DNA of 64,000 bases, from positions 49,539-113,538 of the forward strand of contig CAZXKO010000080.1 of assembly GCA_964641665.1 (NCBI GenBank), in the 5' to 3' direction. This DNA is from Gp1-AA133 sp964641665 (GTDB lineage Bacteria; Acidobacteriota; Terriglobia; Terriglobales; Acidobacteriaceae). The position numbers and the translations under genes were made by a program. Below, piece after piece: positions 24,973 through 33,817 of the stretch (position 1 is its first letter; every line of letters starts with the position of its first letter). The notes below the pieces were generated by a model. That model was not told the DNA's origin, did no database searches, and was given only the letters and a program-made list of their open reading frames with translations.

Positions 24973-27216
24973 CTAGTCTCCGCCGATCCGAAAGCGAAGT
25001 CCCGCGCGGAAGTTGATTCCTAGTGCGGGGTATCCCACGACTTCCTCGTATTGCTTGTCGAGGGCGTTCTCGATGTTCACGTACGCGGTGACGCGCGGAT
25101 GAATCGCGTACCATCCGCCGAGATCGACGCGGGCGTAGCCGGGTGCGTGGTCGATACCGAGTCCCAGAAAATCGGAATCCGGGCGCCTGCCTACAAAACT
25201 TCCCGCAAGATTCGCGCCCCACCGGCTGCTTAGATAGCTCAGCAACAGGCTCCCGGAGTGCCTGGGGCGCCGAATGAGAGGCTTTCCCGCCGCAAGCAGC
25301 GGATCGCAGAAGTTCTGCGGCGTGCACAGCGGGGCCTCGAGGATCTGCGTGGAGGTGTAGTTGTAGGCCGAATCGAGCGACCAGTGCTTCGTCCAGTGGC
25401 CCTTGAGCGTGACTTCCGCTCCGTGCGCCATGCTCCGATTCACGTTCACATACTCGCCGTTGAAGTCTGTCGGATTGGTGGTGAATTCGATCTGGTTGCG
25501 GAACTGGTTGTTGAAATAGATAGCCGACAAAGCATAGGCCCCGCCAAGAAAGCTCTGCTCGAAGCCGGTCTCGAAAGCGCGATTCTCTTCCGGCTTTAGA
25601 TTGGGATTGGGATCGGACGGAAACACACCGGAAATCCCGAATGATTCCTCAAAGCGCGGTTCCTTGATTCCCTGCGCGTAACTAAATCGCAATCTGGTGC
25701 CCGAAAGTAACTGTCCTCCGCGCAATGCAAGATAAGTCAACGCGACCCGGGGAACCGCCCGATCGCCAAAGCTGTCATTGTGAACGTAGCGCAAGCCGGC
25801 AATGACGGAAAGGCGTCCGCGGCTAATCCTCTGCTGTGCAAAGAGCGCATGGTTCACCCGCAGACCGTGCGTGAACTGGGTCGCCACGATCGGGTTATTG
25901 TTGGCGTCGGTGCTGGTAAAGGCGGTATTGAAAAATCCGTTCTCGTCTTCCAGTTCGTAGCCCAGAGTGGTCTGTGCCCAGTCGCGAGGGATGTAGTCTC
26001 CCTGGTAGTTGAGTCCGGCGCGGTTGATGTGCGCCAGGTCCCGGAAAAAGCAGTCCGTGAAGTCGAAGACCGTGACGTCGCAACCGCGGTCGGGTAGCGT
26101 GTCTTCATTGAGCGTGCGGTGGTTGTATTCGAAGCCGGTCACCCGATGCTGCCAGTGCGCTGACGCGGCGACGGTCAGCTCCGCGCTGGCCAGCAGGTTA
26201 TTCTGCCGCGCCCGAGCGTCGGCGTCGGGCGCGAGCGGGGGCAATCCATCAAATTTCCATTCTCCCTGCACTCCGCTGCGGCTGCCGGAATGGCGGGCGC
26301 GCACTCGCAGCGTGGCGCGCTCACTCAGGCGGACGCCCAGGTTCGCGCCCTCGAGCGAGTTCGAATAATCGTCGTTGCTGCCGGATCCCTGGGTATTGAA
26401 CTGGTCGCCGAACAGGTTGTAGTCGAAACGATCGGCGGCGCCGGCGAGCGACGCGTACCCGTGCGCCGTGAAAAGGTTGCCGCCGTCCGCTCCGAAGCGG
26501 ACTTCGGGGCTTTCGCTCGATCCCGTGCGGGTGAAGATCTGCACCACGCTGGTCATCGCGTCCGACCCGTAAAGCGTGCTCTGTGCTCCACGTAGGAACT
26601 CCAGCCGGTCGGCGCCCGAGACCGGCACCGTGCCGAAATCGAAAATCCCCCCCGGATCGTTGACCGGCACGCCGTCGATGATGACTTTGTTGTACCGGGA
26701 ATCCCCGCCCCGCACGAACAGCGACGACTGGCCCCCGCGCTGGCCCACTGTGTTGACGATAGCGCCCGGCAGAAAGCGTACGGCATCCGATGCGGCCACT
26801 GGTTGCATGACCTGCAACTGGGAGTTCTCAAGCGTCGACACGCTGGCCCCCGACTCCTGCTCCGGCACAGGCGTGCGCGTCGCGGTCACAACCACGATCT
26901 CCGACGCCCCCGCCACCGTCAGGTTAACGGTGAACACAGAAGTTGTGATTGCCGGGACGTCGACTGTTTGCGGCGCGAAACCCGGCGCCAGCACTTGTAC
27001 CCGGTAACGTCCATCGGAAAGGCCACCTAGGGAGACCGTGCCCTCGCTAGAACTGGTGAGGACCGAATCGGGGGTTGCGCTGTCGGCGGGGAAGACCGAA
27101 ACCTGCGCACCGGCGACGGCAGCGGAATGTGGATCGACGATTTTGATTTTGAGGTCGGCGGCCAACACGGAGGCCGCAAGAAAAAGCAAAGAAACGACGG
27201 CACGAAACACGCGCAT
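24973..27216 (-). CDS. btuB: TonB-dependent receptor, BtuB-like (vitamin B12 uptake)
   Basis: A 747-aa outer-membrane receptor that imports its ligand using TonB energy. The signal peptide (VVSLLFLAASVLAA) is followed by a carboxypeptidase-regulatory-like domain (about 22-105), a TonB-box region EIVVVTATRTP, the plug (FVRGGDSRYNKVIIDGVPVN; GADRLEFLRGAQSTLYGSDA) and a 22-strand barrel ending GINFRAGLRFRIGGD. Start ATG 27216 has a textbook AAGGAGG; the frame further upstream only translates the riboswitch. The cobalamin riboswitch directly upstream is the main reason to propose B12 or another corrinoid as ligand. Confidence 0.9.
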   Translation of the reverse strand: MRVFRAVVSLLFLAASVLAADLKIKIVDPHSAAVAGAQVSVFPADSATPDSVLTSSSEGTVSLGGLSDGRYRVQVLAPGFAPQTVDVPAITTSVFTVNLTVAGASEIVVVTATRTPVPEQESGASVSTLENSQLQVMQPVAASDAVRFLPGAIVNTVGQRGGQSSLFVRGGDSRYNKVIIDGVPVNDPGGIFDFGTVPVSGADRLEFLRGAQSTLYGSDAMTSVVQIFTRTGSSESPEVRFGADGGNLFTAHGYASLAGAADRFDYNLFGDQFNTQGSGSNDDYSNSLEGANLGVRLSERATLRVRARHSGSRSGVQGEWKFDGLPPLAPDADARARQNNLLASAELTVAASAHWQHRVTGFEYNHRTLNEDTLPDRGCDVTVFDFTDCFFRDLAHINRAGLNYQGDYIPRDWAQTTLGYELEDENGFFNTAFTSTDANNNPIVATQFTHGLRVNHALFAQQRISRGRLSVIAGLRYVHNDSFGDRAVPRVALTYLALRGGQLLSGTRLRFSYAQGIKEPRFEESFGISGVFPSDPNPNLKPEENRAFETGFEQSFLGGAYALSAIYFNNQFRNQIEFTTNPTDFNGEYVNVNRSMAHGAEVTLKGHWTKHWSLDSAYNYTSTQILEAPLCTPQNFCDPLLAAGKPLIRRPRHSGSLLLSYLSSRWGANLAGSFVGRRPDSDFLGLGIDHAPGYARVDLGGWYAIHPRVTAYVNIENALDKQYEEVVGYPALGINFRAGLRFRIGGD

Positions 27217-27257
27217 GCAATCCTCCTTGACACGCGAAAGGGATTGTTGGTGGTGGC

Positions 27258-27438
27258 GGTTCGCACCGGTCTCCTGGCTTCGCGAGTAAGGACGCGCGGC
27301 GTCCGACCTGGGCAACCGGCCTTCCCAGGGAATTTCCCCAGTGACCGGCTGCGAGTTTCCTCGCTCACAGTTGCGCGGCAGCGCGGGATTCACACCCGCT
27401 TCCCAATTCCCGTCCGTGCGGACGGAAATGCGCGAACC
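27258..27438 (-). promoter_or_regulatory. Cobalamin (adenosylcobalamin) riboswitch
   Basis: Read on the minus strand, the P1 arms GGTTCGC (27438-27432) and GCGAACC (27264-27258) enclose the conserved core: AGCGGGTGTGAATCCCGC, CTGCCGCGCAACTGTGAGC, GCCGGTCACTGGGG, GGGAAGGCCGG, and finally CGAAGCCAGGAGACCGG. It ends 41 nt before the start codon of the receptor gene. B12 binding is expected to shut off translation or transcription of the receptor. Confidence 0.95.
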
Positions 27439-27637
27439 TAAGGATTTGAAAGAGCGGGGAAAATCGGTTCTTGGAATTTACTTGGGATGGGAAGGGAAGT
27501 CAACGCGAGGGGGCGGGCGATGAGAGCTTGGCGGTGGCGGGTATAGGTTGAGAGTCAATGAGTTGTTCACAACAGCTTTGTGACAGAGCACAAGCTCAAG
27601 ATGTCACAGTGACGGAACGACGTTGTCGGGGGACGCT

Positions 27638-28414
27638 TTACTGAGGATCTTTAGGGGGCGCCTCTGGCCAATAATCAACTCTTGTGTCGGCTTCTGACAA
27701 CTGTTCGGGTGACATTTCAGGGCCTAGAATTTTCAGCATGCCCTCCCCCTGTTTGCCTCCAGCTCGCTTGGAGAGCGCGTGCCACATGTAAGCCTTAACG
27801 TAGTCGGGCGGTCTTTGATCCCGGTAGAAATAGTCGCCCATCTGGAATTGCGCTTCGGGCAGGTTCCAATCCGCCGCCCGCTTCAGGAACCGCAGGCCTA
27901 GCTGCTCATCTTGCGACACTCCGTCACCTTCGCGATAGGCCTTCCAAAGCGCCCAATCAGCTTTTGGATCGCCTTTATCGGCTCGATCCCACAATTCAGC
28001 GATTTTGCCGTTGCTTCCGCCATGTAAACGGAACTGGATCCTGGTTTCGATCTTTACTTCCAGCGGCTTGTCACCCTTCCGCGCCGGTTCATAACGCCAC
28101 TTTCGCACGGCTGCGATGGCACAGTCGTCGAGCTCTGTGTCCAGCTTGCGGACAACGTTAATGTCGCGAGGATTCCCGTCCGTGCCAACCGTGAACGACA
28201 AAATCGAAGTGCCTTGATGTCCAGCGGCGCGAGCATCTCGGGGGTATTTCGGATTAGAGGCATGAACGACGTGGGGTGGCGTCACATCGGGATCCGCTAT
28301 CGACGCGGTGGCTGCCTGACGCACCTGCTGTTCGTTCGAGTCTTGGCCCACAACGCGTCGAGGAACTGAAACGAGAACGAGGATCGCGAAGGTTAACATC
28401 CGATGGTCATGCAT
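27638..28414 (-). CDS. Exported TonB C-terminal-domain protein with Sel1-like repeats
   Basis: A 258-aa protein. A signal segment (MLTFAILVLVSVPRRVVG) precedes a TonB_C domain (NPKYPRDARAAGHQGTSILS, FTVGTDGNPRDINVVRK, CAIAAVRKWRYEPARK, VKIETRIQF; about 55-135), followed by Sel1/TPR-like units (LWKAYREGDGVSQDEQLGLRFL, AQFQMGDYFYRDQRPPDYVKAYMW). The ATG at 28414 has GAAGGGG upstream. It lacks the long Pro-rich periplasmic linker of a true TonB, so it may not be the energiser of the adjacent receptor. Upstream in order from the receptor gene, separated by 421 bp. Confidence 0.75.
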   Translation of the reverse strand: MHDHRMLTFAILVLVSVPRRVVGQDSNEQQVRQAATASIADPDVTPPHVVHASNPKYPRDARAAGHQGTSILSFTVGTDGNPRDINVVRKLDTELDDCAIAAVRKWRYEPARKGDKPLEVKIETRIQFRLHGGSNGKIAELWDRADKGDPKADWALWKAYREGDGVSQDEQLGLRFLKRAADWNLPEAQFQMGDYFYRDQRPPDYVKAYMWHALSKRAGGKQGEGMLKILGPEMSPEQLSEADTRVDYWPEAPPKDPQ

Positions 28415-28457
28415 CAGTGCTACCCCTTCGCTTGGGAAGCATAGCACCGTCGAATAG

Positions 28458-29042
28458 TTGGTCAGAGCATGGCTAGGATTGTTTCCTTTTACCACGGTTC
28501 CGCTGCCACCCCGCTTGCTAATCACGGTGACTTTTTCAACATCACCCACGCCTGTTTACGCCAATCTGGCTTGTCAAGCGAAGCAAGCCTGTTCGTGCAA
28601 TACTTCGGGCACCGTAGACCCTCCGCTAAGCGCCAGTGCCAAGGGTGTGCTGCTCCTAGCAGCAGAAGAAGCGGATCAGATTTCTTCCAAGCAGATTCAC
28701 ACTGAGCATCTTTTGCTCGGCCTACTGCGCGATGAGAAGTGTCTTGCAGCGGTGTTGTTGCAGGGACACGGCCTCGGCCTTGTTTCGACTCAGGAGGAGC
28801 TAAGCCGAAGCCCGCACGATGATTCAGCAAACGAGAAATTTGTCAGAGAACCCAGCCCGTTGCCTCACGATGTGTCCGAATTGCAACCTCGGATTAGGTC
28901 AATCGTGAGCCGCATGGAGGAGGCTATCGCCAGCCGCGACTTTGAGAAGGCTCGCTCGTGTTCAAACGAAGAGCGCATAGAACGCGACAAGTTGCATTTG
29001 CTGTATCAAGACCATGGGCTTTCGGGCTGGTTGTTCGATTAG
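28458..29042 (+). pseudogene. 5'-truncated Clp_N/UVR-domain protein
   Basis: The C-terminal 140 residues are clearly a Clp N-terminal-repeat unit (AKGVLLLAAEEADQISSKQI, HTEHLLLGLLRDEKCLAAVL) followed by a UVR motif (SRMEEAIASRDFEKARS, NEERIERDKLHLLYQ). Relatives have two Clp_N repeats before this unit's end. Here the first repeat is missing and is replaced by about 50 unrelated Pro/Cys-rich residues, with only a TTG as possible start. It lies divergent from the TonB_C gene. The simplest reading is a decaying gene that lost its 5' end; a shortened functional form is possible. Confidence 0.6.
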
Positions 29043-29657
29043 GACCAAGGTTCGCCCCAGTTTGCGTAGCTGGCTGGCAGACCGGCGTCTTTCGGGAGCT
29101 TCGAGTTTTGCGGGCGGGCGGGTCTGGCTGCCCGCCGCAAAAGCAAACGGGCCCAGCGCTAGATGTGGCTGAATGTGTCTCTCCCCCAAGAATCACATTC
29201 CGGCCACGAGGCTCGGCCAAAGGTTGTTGGATGATAGCGCCGCCGTAAAAATAATCAACAGAATCTATCAGTTACGAAGCTTCTCCGCTGCGTCCTGTCT
29301 CGATTCGTATGACGCGTCTTGGATCTCCTACGTCGGACACCCTGTCATTCTTGACAGTTTCCCTCGCAACAGCGAGAGCCGACTCTTGAATTCTTAACCC
29401 GTTCAACGGTTAAGCAACGAGGCCCCGCTTTAGCCAGTCTCGCTCAAGCCACGCAGCCGGATAGTGACGGCTGGCAAGAGTTTCGTGGATTCGTTCCCGT
29501 CGTGCCGAAAAGCGGTCACCCACGGGAAGAGCGGACAAGCTGGCAGACTGACGAACCCAAGGCAGCCTGAATGAATGTCTGTGCCGATACAGGGGCACAA
29601 ATCGTCGTCTTTTAGGGGACCAAGTGGGACAGATTGTTGCCGCTCTCGGTTCCAAGG
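29043..29657. other. Region without a convincing gene
   Basis: About 600 bp separate the Clp_N/UVR remnant from the next gene. Open frames here are short and of unlikely composition. A near-palindrome TTAACCCGTTCAACGGTTAA lies at 29388-29407, and GGCGGGCGGGTCTGGCTGCC near 29112 forms a GC-rich hairpin with the following GCCGCC. A minus-strand frame at 29410-29655 ends RHYPAAWLERDWLKRGLVA, perhaps a gene fragment. The region looks like decayed coding DNA. Confidence 0.4.
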
Positions 29658-30542
29658 ATGGGGATCGTGAAACGTGAAGAAAAGTGCTGGTGCTCGCTGT
29701 TTCTCCTTTTTATCTTTTGCCCCCCAGTGTTCTCGCAGGCCGTTACGGTCGCCGATGACGGGAATCATGGCCCTGTAAGCGTCCCTTCGACCGTGCCAGA
29801 GGAGCCCATTGCTCCGCTCCAGCTAGCGGCCGATGGCCAATCCCCTTCTCCGCCTCCACAAACATCGGACAAGCCCGCACCCAAGGCTTATGGCTGGAAT
29901 GTCGCCATCTATCCCGCGCTCGCTTGGGTCCCTATCTTCGGTGCCAGCGTTACTCTTCCCCCACTTCCGAGCCAACCTATAGCGACTCCCGGTCCCTCCG
30001 GGAGCACATCGAGTTCCTTTAATGGTGCATTCTTTGGGGGTGCACGTGTTGAGAAGGGTAAGTGGTCTGTTGACGGTATGTTCATGTGGGCGGCGCTCTC
30101 CGGTGAACGCAAAACTCCATTTGCCGAGGTCCACCTCGATTTTATTTTCGGGGACGCGATGGCAGGCCGCGAAGTACTGCCCAACCTTTATGTGGAGGGC
30201 GGAGTCCGGCGGTTGGCCTTGGACATTCATGCCACCGTCGAGTCATCAAGTGCAAGCCGCTCCCCCGGCTTTTGGGATCCTCTCATCGGTCTCACTTATC
30301 GTCGACAGCTTGGCAGAAAGTGGCGAATTCTAATCCACGGCGACGGCGGGGGATTCGGTGTAGGTTCAGACGTCGACGTAACCGCAGCGGGCCGCGCCGA
30401 GTGGCAGTTTGCTCGTCATTTCGGGATTGCGATGGGATACGGCGGCATGCATTTTAGCGAAAGCAACACCGTGGCCGGCAGGACGCTCACCATCAGTCCC
30501 ACCCTGCATGGGCCCATCTTTGGATTTGGCATTTTCTTCTAG
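29658..30542 (+). CDS. Exported outer-membrane-type beta-strand protein
   Basis: A 294-aa protein. The signal peptide is CSLFLLFIFCPPVFSQA; a Pro/Ser-rich linker (QSPSPPPQTSDKPAPKA) precedes strand-rich sequence (FNGAFFGGARVEKGKWSVDG, VEGGVRRLALDIHATVE, WRILIHGDGGGFGVGSDVD, WQFARHFGIAMGYGGMHFSE) ending GPIFGFGIFF, a barrel-like terminal Phe. No family recognised. The ATG at 29658 has AAGG too close to it; a TTG at 29634 is an alternative start. Confidence 0.7.
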   Translation: MGIVKREEKCWCSLFLLFIFCPPVFSQAVTVADDGNHGPVSVPSTVPEEPIAPLQLAADGQSPSPPPQTSDKPAPKAYGWNVAIYPALAWVPIFGASVTLPPLPSQPIATPGPSGSTSSSFNGAFFGGARVEKGKWSVDGMFMWAALSGERKTPFAEVHLDFIFGDAMAGREVLPNLYVEGGVRRLALDIHATVESSSASRSPGFWDPLIGLTYRRQLGRKWRILIHGDGGGFGVGSDVDVTAAGRAEWQFARHFGIAMGYGGMHFSESNTVAGRTLTISPTLHGPIFGFGIFF

Positions 30543-30779
30543 CCCTGCAGTCGGTCTCTTACACGTGGACAACCAGAAGACGCAGACTGCTTTCCGGGGC
30601 TGTGGACGTGCTACTTCACAGCCAATCGGCGTCATTCCGAGCGCCGCGAATAGTGACGACTGCTAGCCCGTTTCCGCCGCTTCCTCAAACCTTCGCAGGC
30701 CAATCCGTAGGGTTGCGTTTCTCCTTTTACTACAACCAGCAGCCCGAAAGTCCCATATATTTTGAAAGGTTGACTTGTG

Positions 30780-31355
30780 ATGAAGACCTGCAAAGTGGCG
30801 TTCCTCTCGCTGATCGTGATCGGAGCGATGCTTCCTGTCCTGTCGTTCGCCCAAACTGCTTCCAATCCGGCCAATCTCCCGCAGCGCGATGGCGCGCACG
30901 ACTTTGATTTCCTCATCGGCAACTGGAAAGCTCACGTCCGCCGCCTTCCGGACCGCCTCAACAACTCCAATACCTGGGTCGAATACGACGGCATCTCGAA
31001 CCACAAGAAAATCCTCGACAGCAACGCAAACTTCGAAGAGTTCGAGGTCACCAGCACCGACAAGAAGCTCCGCATCAAGGCGCAAACGCTCCGACTCTAC
31101 AATCCCACGTCGCGGCAGTGGACTATCTACCTCGTCGATGTGGACAACGGGACTCTCGGCCTGCCTCCCGTGGTTGGAAGCTTCACCGGCAATCGCGGCG
31201 AGTTTTTCGACCAGGAGGACTTCAAAGGTCGCGCCATTCTGGTCCGCTACGTCTGGCTCAACCTCTCACCCCAGTCGGCGCGAATGGAGCAGTCTTTCTC
31301 GCCGGATGGTGGCAAGACCTGGGAAGTGAACTGGATTTGCGAGTTGTCGCGATAG
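30780..31355 (+). CDS. Exported DUF1579-like protein
   Basis: A 191-aa protein with a signal peptide (VAFLSLIVIGAMLPVLSFAQ) and a lipocalin-like domain: AHDFDFLIGNWKAHVRRL, WVEYDGISNHKKILDSN, LRLYNPTSRQWTIYLVD, GEFFDQEDFKGRAILVRYVW and DGGKTWEVNWICEL. Similar proteins are annotated as DUF1579 or conserved hypothetical. Start ATG 30780 follows a GTG codon; GAAAGG lies 12 nt upstream. Function unknown. Confidence 0.75.
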   Translation: MKTCKVAFLSLIVIGAMLPVLSFAQTASNPANLPQRDGAHDFDFLIGNWKAHVRRLPDRLNNSNTWVEYDGISNHKKILDSNANFEEFEVTSTDKKLRIKAQTLRLYNPTSRQWTIYLVDVDNGTLGLPPVVGSFTGNRGEFFDQEDFKGRAILVRYVWLNLSPQSARMEQSFSPDGGKTWEVNWICELSR

Positions 31356-31479
31356 GGAATGCCGCAGTCCCTCGGCCGAGTTCCGCTAGCGCTGCAATCC
31401 GCTCAGGATTGTCGTGACGAAACCCCGGTCGCGGTTCGGGTTGGAGAAAATCGCCAGTCCCGGGGCATCGCGGTTAGGT

Positions 31480-31530
31480 GGGGTCCTTCGACTCCGTTCG
31501 ACTTTCGTCTCACTTCGCTTAGGATGACAG
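31480..31530 (+). repeat. CTCAGGATGACA-family repeat copy
   Basis: GGGGTCCTTCGACTCCGTTC ... CTTCGCTTAGGATGACAG. It sits between the convergent DUF1579-like and fmdB genes. Confidence 0.75.
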
Positions 31531-31596
31531 GGGTGAGGAGAATGCGCGAGATCGACCTCTCCTCAACTTCCGCTTCTCAGGTCGGGTCCGCAGGCC

Positions 31597-31920
31597 CTAC
31601 GGCTTTTTCTTTTTGGAGGAACTCTCGGGCTTCGCGCTTTCCGACTTGGAGGCATCGGACTTGAGGTCTTTTTTTTCTTCTTTTTTGGTGGCGGAATCGG
31701 CGGAGTCACCATTGGACGACGAAGCGGACCCGGTGGAGGATTTCTTGGCGTAGTCGGTTACATACCAGCCCGAACCCTTGAACTGCACGGCGGGAGCGGA
31801 GACGACCTGCTCGACGGGGCCGCCGCAGTCGGGGCACTTCTTCACGTGGGGGTCGGAGAACTTCTGGATCCGCTCAAAGCGGTGGTGACATTTCTTGCAC
31901 TCGTATTCGTAAAGTGGCAT
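31597..31920 (-). CDS. FmdB/CxxC zinc-ribbon regulatory protein
   Basis: A 107-aa protein. Residues 1-45 are the FmdB-type zinc ribbon: MPLYEYECKKCHHRFER with Cys8/Cys11 and KKCPDCGGPVEQVVSAPAVQ with Cys29/Cys32. GSGWYVTDY is the usual end of the domain. The remaining 50 residues are a low-complexity Ser/Lys/Glu tail ending in five lysines. The family is suggested to act as a small regulator; its target is unknown. Confidence 0.9.
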   Translation of the reverse strand: MPLYEYECKKCHHRFERIQKFSDPHVKKCPDCGGPVEQVVSAPAVQFKGSGWYVTDYAKKSSTGSASSSNGDSADSATKKEEKKDLKSDASKSESAKPESSSKKKKP

Positions 31921-32035
31921 GGACCTCGCAATATCTCCAGGAAACGCGGGCCTGGCGCAGGAGGAAGACGGCTGGCCCGCACGGATGATTAGATTCTAGG
32001 GGTGGGCAGCGGGTGGCGTCAATTTGGATAAGAGG

Positions 32036-32131
32036 CACTTGGCAGTTAGCAATTGGCACTTAGCACAGATGGTCGATCAGAAACGGGACTCGACCCGCTA
32101 AATGCCAAGTGCCAAATGCTAACGGCCAATC
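32036..32131. repeat. Inverted short-word repeat, element 4 (TTGGCACTTAGC words)
   Basis: Left arm 32036-32067: CACTTGGCAGTTAGCAATTG then GCACTTAGCAC. Right arm 32098-32131: CTAAATGCCAAGTGCC then AAATGCTAACGGCCAATC, the inverted words. Only 30 bp separate the arms, so a long imperfect hairpin is possible. It lies between the divergent fmdB and rsmI genes and reaches to 24 nt before the rsmI start. Confidence 0.75.
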
Positions 32132-32154
32132 TTCGTGGTGTTATCCTTCCCGGC

Positions 32155-33042
32155 ATGACGGCGCAAACCGAGCCTTCTTTGCGCGCGAAAGAACTCGAAC
32201 CCGGCCCCGCCCTCTACCTGGTGGCCACGCCAATCGGGAATCTTGAGGACATCACGCTGCGCGCTTTGCGGGTGCTGAAGGGCGTGGAGTTGATTGCCTG
32301 CGAGGACACGCGGCAGACGCAGAAACTGCTCAACCACTACGGCATCTCGACGCGCACCATCAGCTACCACGAACACAATGAGATGACGCGGGCGGCCGAG
32401 TTGATTGTGGACCTCGAACAAGGGACGCGGATCGCGCTGGTGACGGACGCGGGCATGCCGGGGATCTCGGACCCTGGGTTCCGGCTGATCACACTGGCGA
32501 TTCGACATCACGTGCCGGTGGTGCCGATTCCGGGAGCGTCGGCGTGTCTGGTGGCACTGGTGGCCAGCGGGCTGCCGACGGACTCGTTTCGCTTCAGCGG
32601 GTTTCTTCCGGCTAAGCGCGGGGAGCGGCGGACGGTGCTCGAAAGCATTCGGACGTCGCCAAGGACGCAGGTGTTTTACGAAGCACCGCATCGGGTGGTG
32701 GAGACGCTTGAGGATATTGTCGAAGTGCTAGGCGGGGAACGGCACGTGGTGATCGCGCGCGAGGTGACCAAGTTGCACGAGGAATTCCTGCGGGGGCGGG
32801 CGGAAGAGTTGCTGGAGACTTTGAAAGCGCGTGGTGAGGTGAAAGGGGAAATGGTTTTGCTGATTGGCAAGGCCGAGGAGGGCGCTCAGAAGGCGGCGCC
32901 GGTGCGGGTGTCGGTGCGGGAGCGCGTGGAGCAGATCATGGGGGAGGACAGAGTCGACGAGAAGGGGGCGCTGAAGAAAGTGGCGAAGGAGATGGGGGTG
33001 TCGAAGAGCGAGGCTTATCGGGAGTTGCAGAGGGGGAAATAG
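32155..33042 (+). CDS. rsmI: 16S rRNA (cytidine1402-2'-O)-methyltransferase
   Basis: A SAM-dependent methyltransferase of the tetrapyrrole-methylase fold (295 aa). Family blocks are ALYLVATPIGNLEDITLRAL, IACEDTRQTQKLLNHYGI, SYHEHNE, ALVTDAGMPGISDPG, VPIPGASACLVALVASGL, FSGFLPAKRGER and VFYEAPHRVVETLEDI. ATG 32155 gives the normal length. Upstream in frame there is only repeat sequence. No clear ribosome-binding site. Confidence 0.93.
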   Translation: MTAQTEPSLRAKELEPGPALYLVATPIGNLEDITLRALRVLKGVELIACEDTRQTQKLLNHYGISTRTISYHEHNEMTRAAELIVDLEQGTRIALVTDAGMPGISDPGFRLITLAIRHHVPVVPIPGASACLVALVASGLPTDSFRFSGFLPAKRGERRTVLESIRTSPRTQVFYEAPHRVVETLEDIVEVLGGERHVVIAREVTKLHEEFLRGRAEELLETLKARGEVKGEMVLLIGKAEEGAQKAAPVRVSVRERVEQIMGEDRVDEKGALKKVAKEMGVSKSEAYRELQRGK

Positions 33043-33059
33043 CCGGGCTGCGCCCGGCC

Positions 33060-33122
33060 GGACCCCTCGACTTCGCTCAGGGCAGGCTCCCGAGGGCGTC
33101 TGCCCCTACGTGGTTCGTGCCG
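33060..33122 (+). repeat. Composite intergenic repeat
   Basis: GGACCCCTCGACTTCGCTCA (33060-33079) resembles the core of the CTCAGGATGACA family. It is followed by GAGGGCGTCTGCCCCTACG and TGGTTCGTGCCG (33092-33122), a second unit also found at 44176-44206. Confidence 0.6.
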
Positions 33123-33135
33123 CTCGCGGCGCTGC

Positions 33136-33597
33136 TTATTTTCCGGCTAGCTCTTTCTTTACGGTTTCGCTTACTACTTTGCCGTCGACGCGCATGCCTG
33201 CTGCTGCGAATCGTGCCATGGCGTTCTTCATGACGGTGCCCATCTCTTTCATGGTGGGGGCAGGGGTCATTTCGGCGATGGCGGCTTTTACTCCGGCGAC
33301 GATTTCTTCTTCGCCGGCGGCTTTGGGGAGGTAGGTTTCTATGAGTTTGATTTCGGCGGCTTCCTTGTCGGCCATTTCCTGGCGGCCGCCCTTGGTGAAC
33401 TGTTCGACCGAGTCTTTGCGCTGCTTAATGAGGGTGGAGAGGACTTGCTGCGACTCTTTGTCGTCGAGCTCGGCCATCTTTTCGATCTTGCGGTTCATGA
33501 GCGCGGTCTTGACCATGCGCAGGCAGGAAAGGCGCGCCTCGTCGCGCGTCTTCATGGCGCTGACGATGTCTTTCTGAATCTGTTCGATGAGGCTCAT
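33136..33597 (-). CDS. GatB/YqeY domain-containing protein
   Basis: A 153-aa protein consisting only of the YqeY domain, related to the tRNA-binding tail of GatB. It begins MSLIEQIQKDIVSAMKTRDE and contains LSCLRMVKTALMNRKIEK, LIKQRKDSVEQFTKGGRQEM, IETYLPKAAGEEEI and GTVMKNAMARFAAAGMRVDG. The ATG at 33597 is the conserved start; the frame continues nine codons upstream. Presumed role near tRNA amidation, not proven. Confidence 0.9.
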   Translation of the reverse strand: MSLIEQIQKDIVSAMKTRDEARLSCLRMVKTALMNRKIEKMAELDDKESQQVLSTLIKQRKDSVEQFTKGGRQEMADKEAAEIKLIETYLPKAAGEEEIVAGVKAAIAEMTPAPTMKEMGTVMKNAMARFAAAGMRVDGKVVSETVKKELAGK

Positions 33598-33724
33598 GGT
33601 GGGGCCATTATAGCTGGCCGCCACGGCGGGGGCCGAGACGCGCAGGCGGGGCAGAATGAGATTCTGGGTCCCGAAAAACCGCCGTCCACGATAAACTGAT
33701 TATCATCGCGAAAGACGGGATGAT

Positions 33725-33790
33725 CCCTGAGCAGCCGCCGGCAATCGTGTCCCCCGCGAGGGCGGCGCGTTTCGGGTCAGGGGCAGCCCG
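33725..33790 (+). other. Possible structured leader of the aminotransferase gene
   Basis: CCCTGA (33725-33730) can pair with TCAGGG (33777-33782), enclosing CCGCC/GGCGG (33735-33739 with 33761-33765). An alternative CGGG/CCCG stem (33773-33776 with 33787-33790) would compete with the outer one. It lies 28 nt before the ATG at 33818. I could not match it to a known riboswitch class. Confidence 0.3.
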
Positions 33791-33817
33791 TGGGAAATCA
33801 CTTAAGGAACCGGAATC

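Noticed and set aside
29410..29655. Leftward 81-codon frame ending PAAWLERDWLKRGLVA
   Set aside because: It might be a gene fragment, but the remainder is Arg/Pro-rich and no domain is recognisable, so it is described only as part of the decayed region.
33725..33790. Leader considered as a SAM, SAH or glycine riboswitch
   Set aside because: The conserved core sequences of those classes are not present; only generic stems can be drawn.
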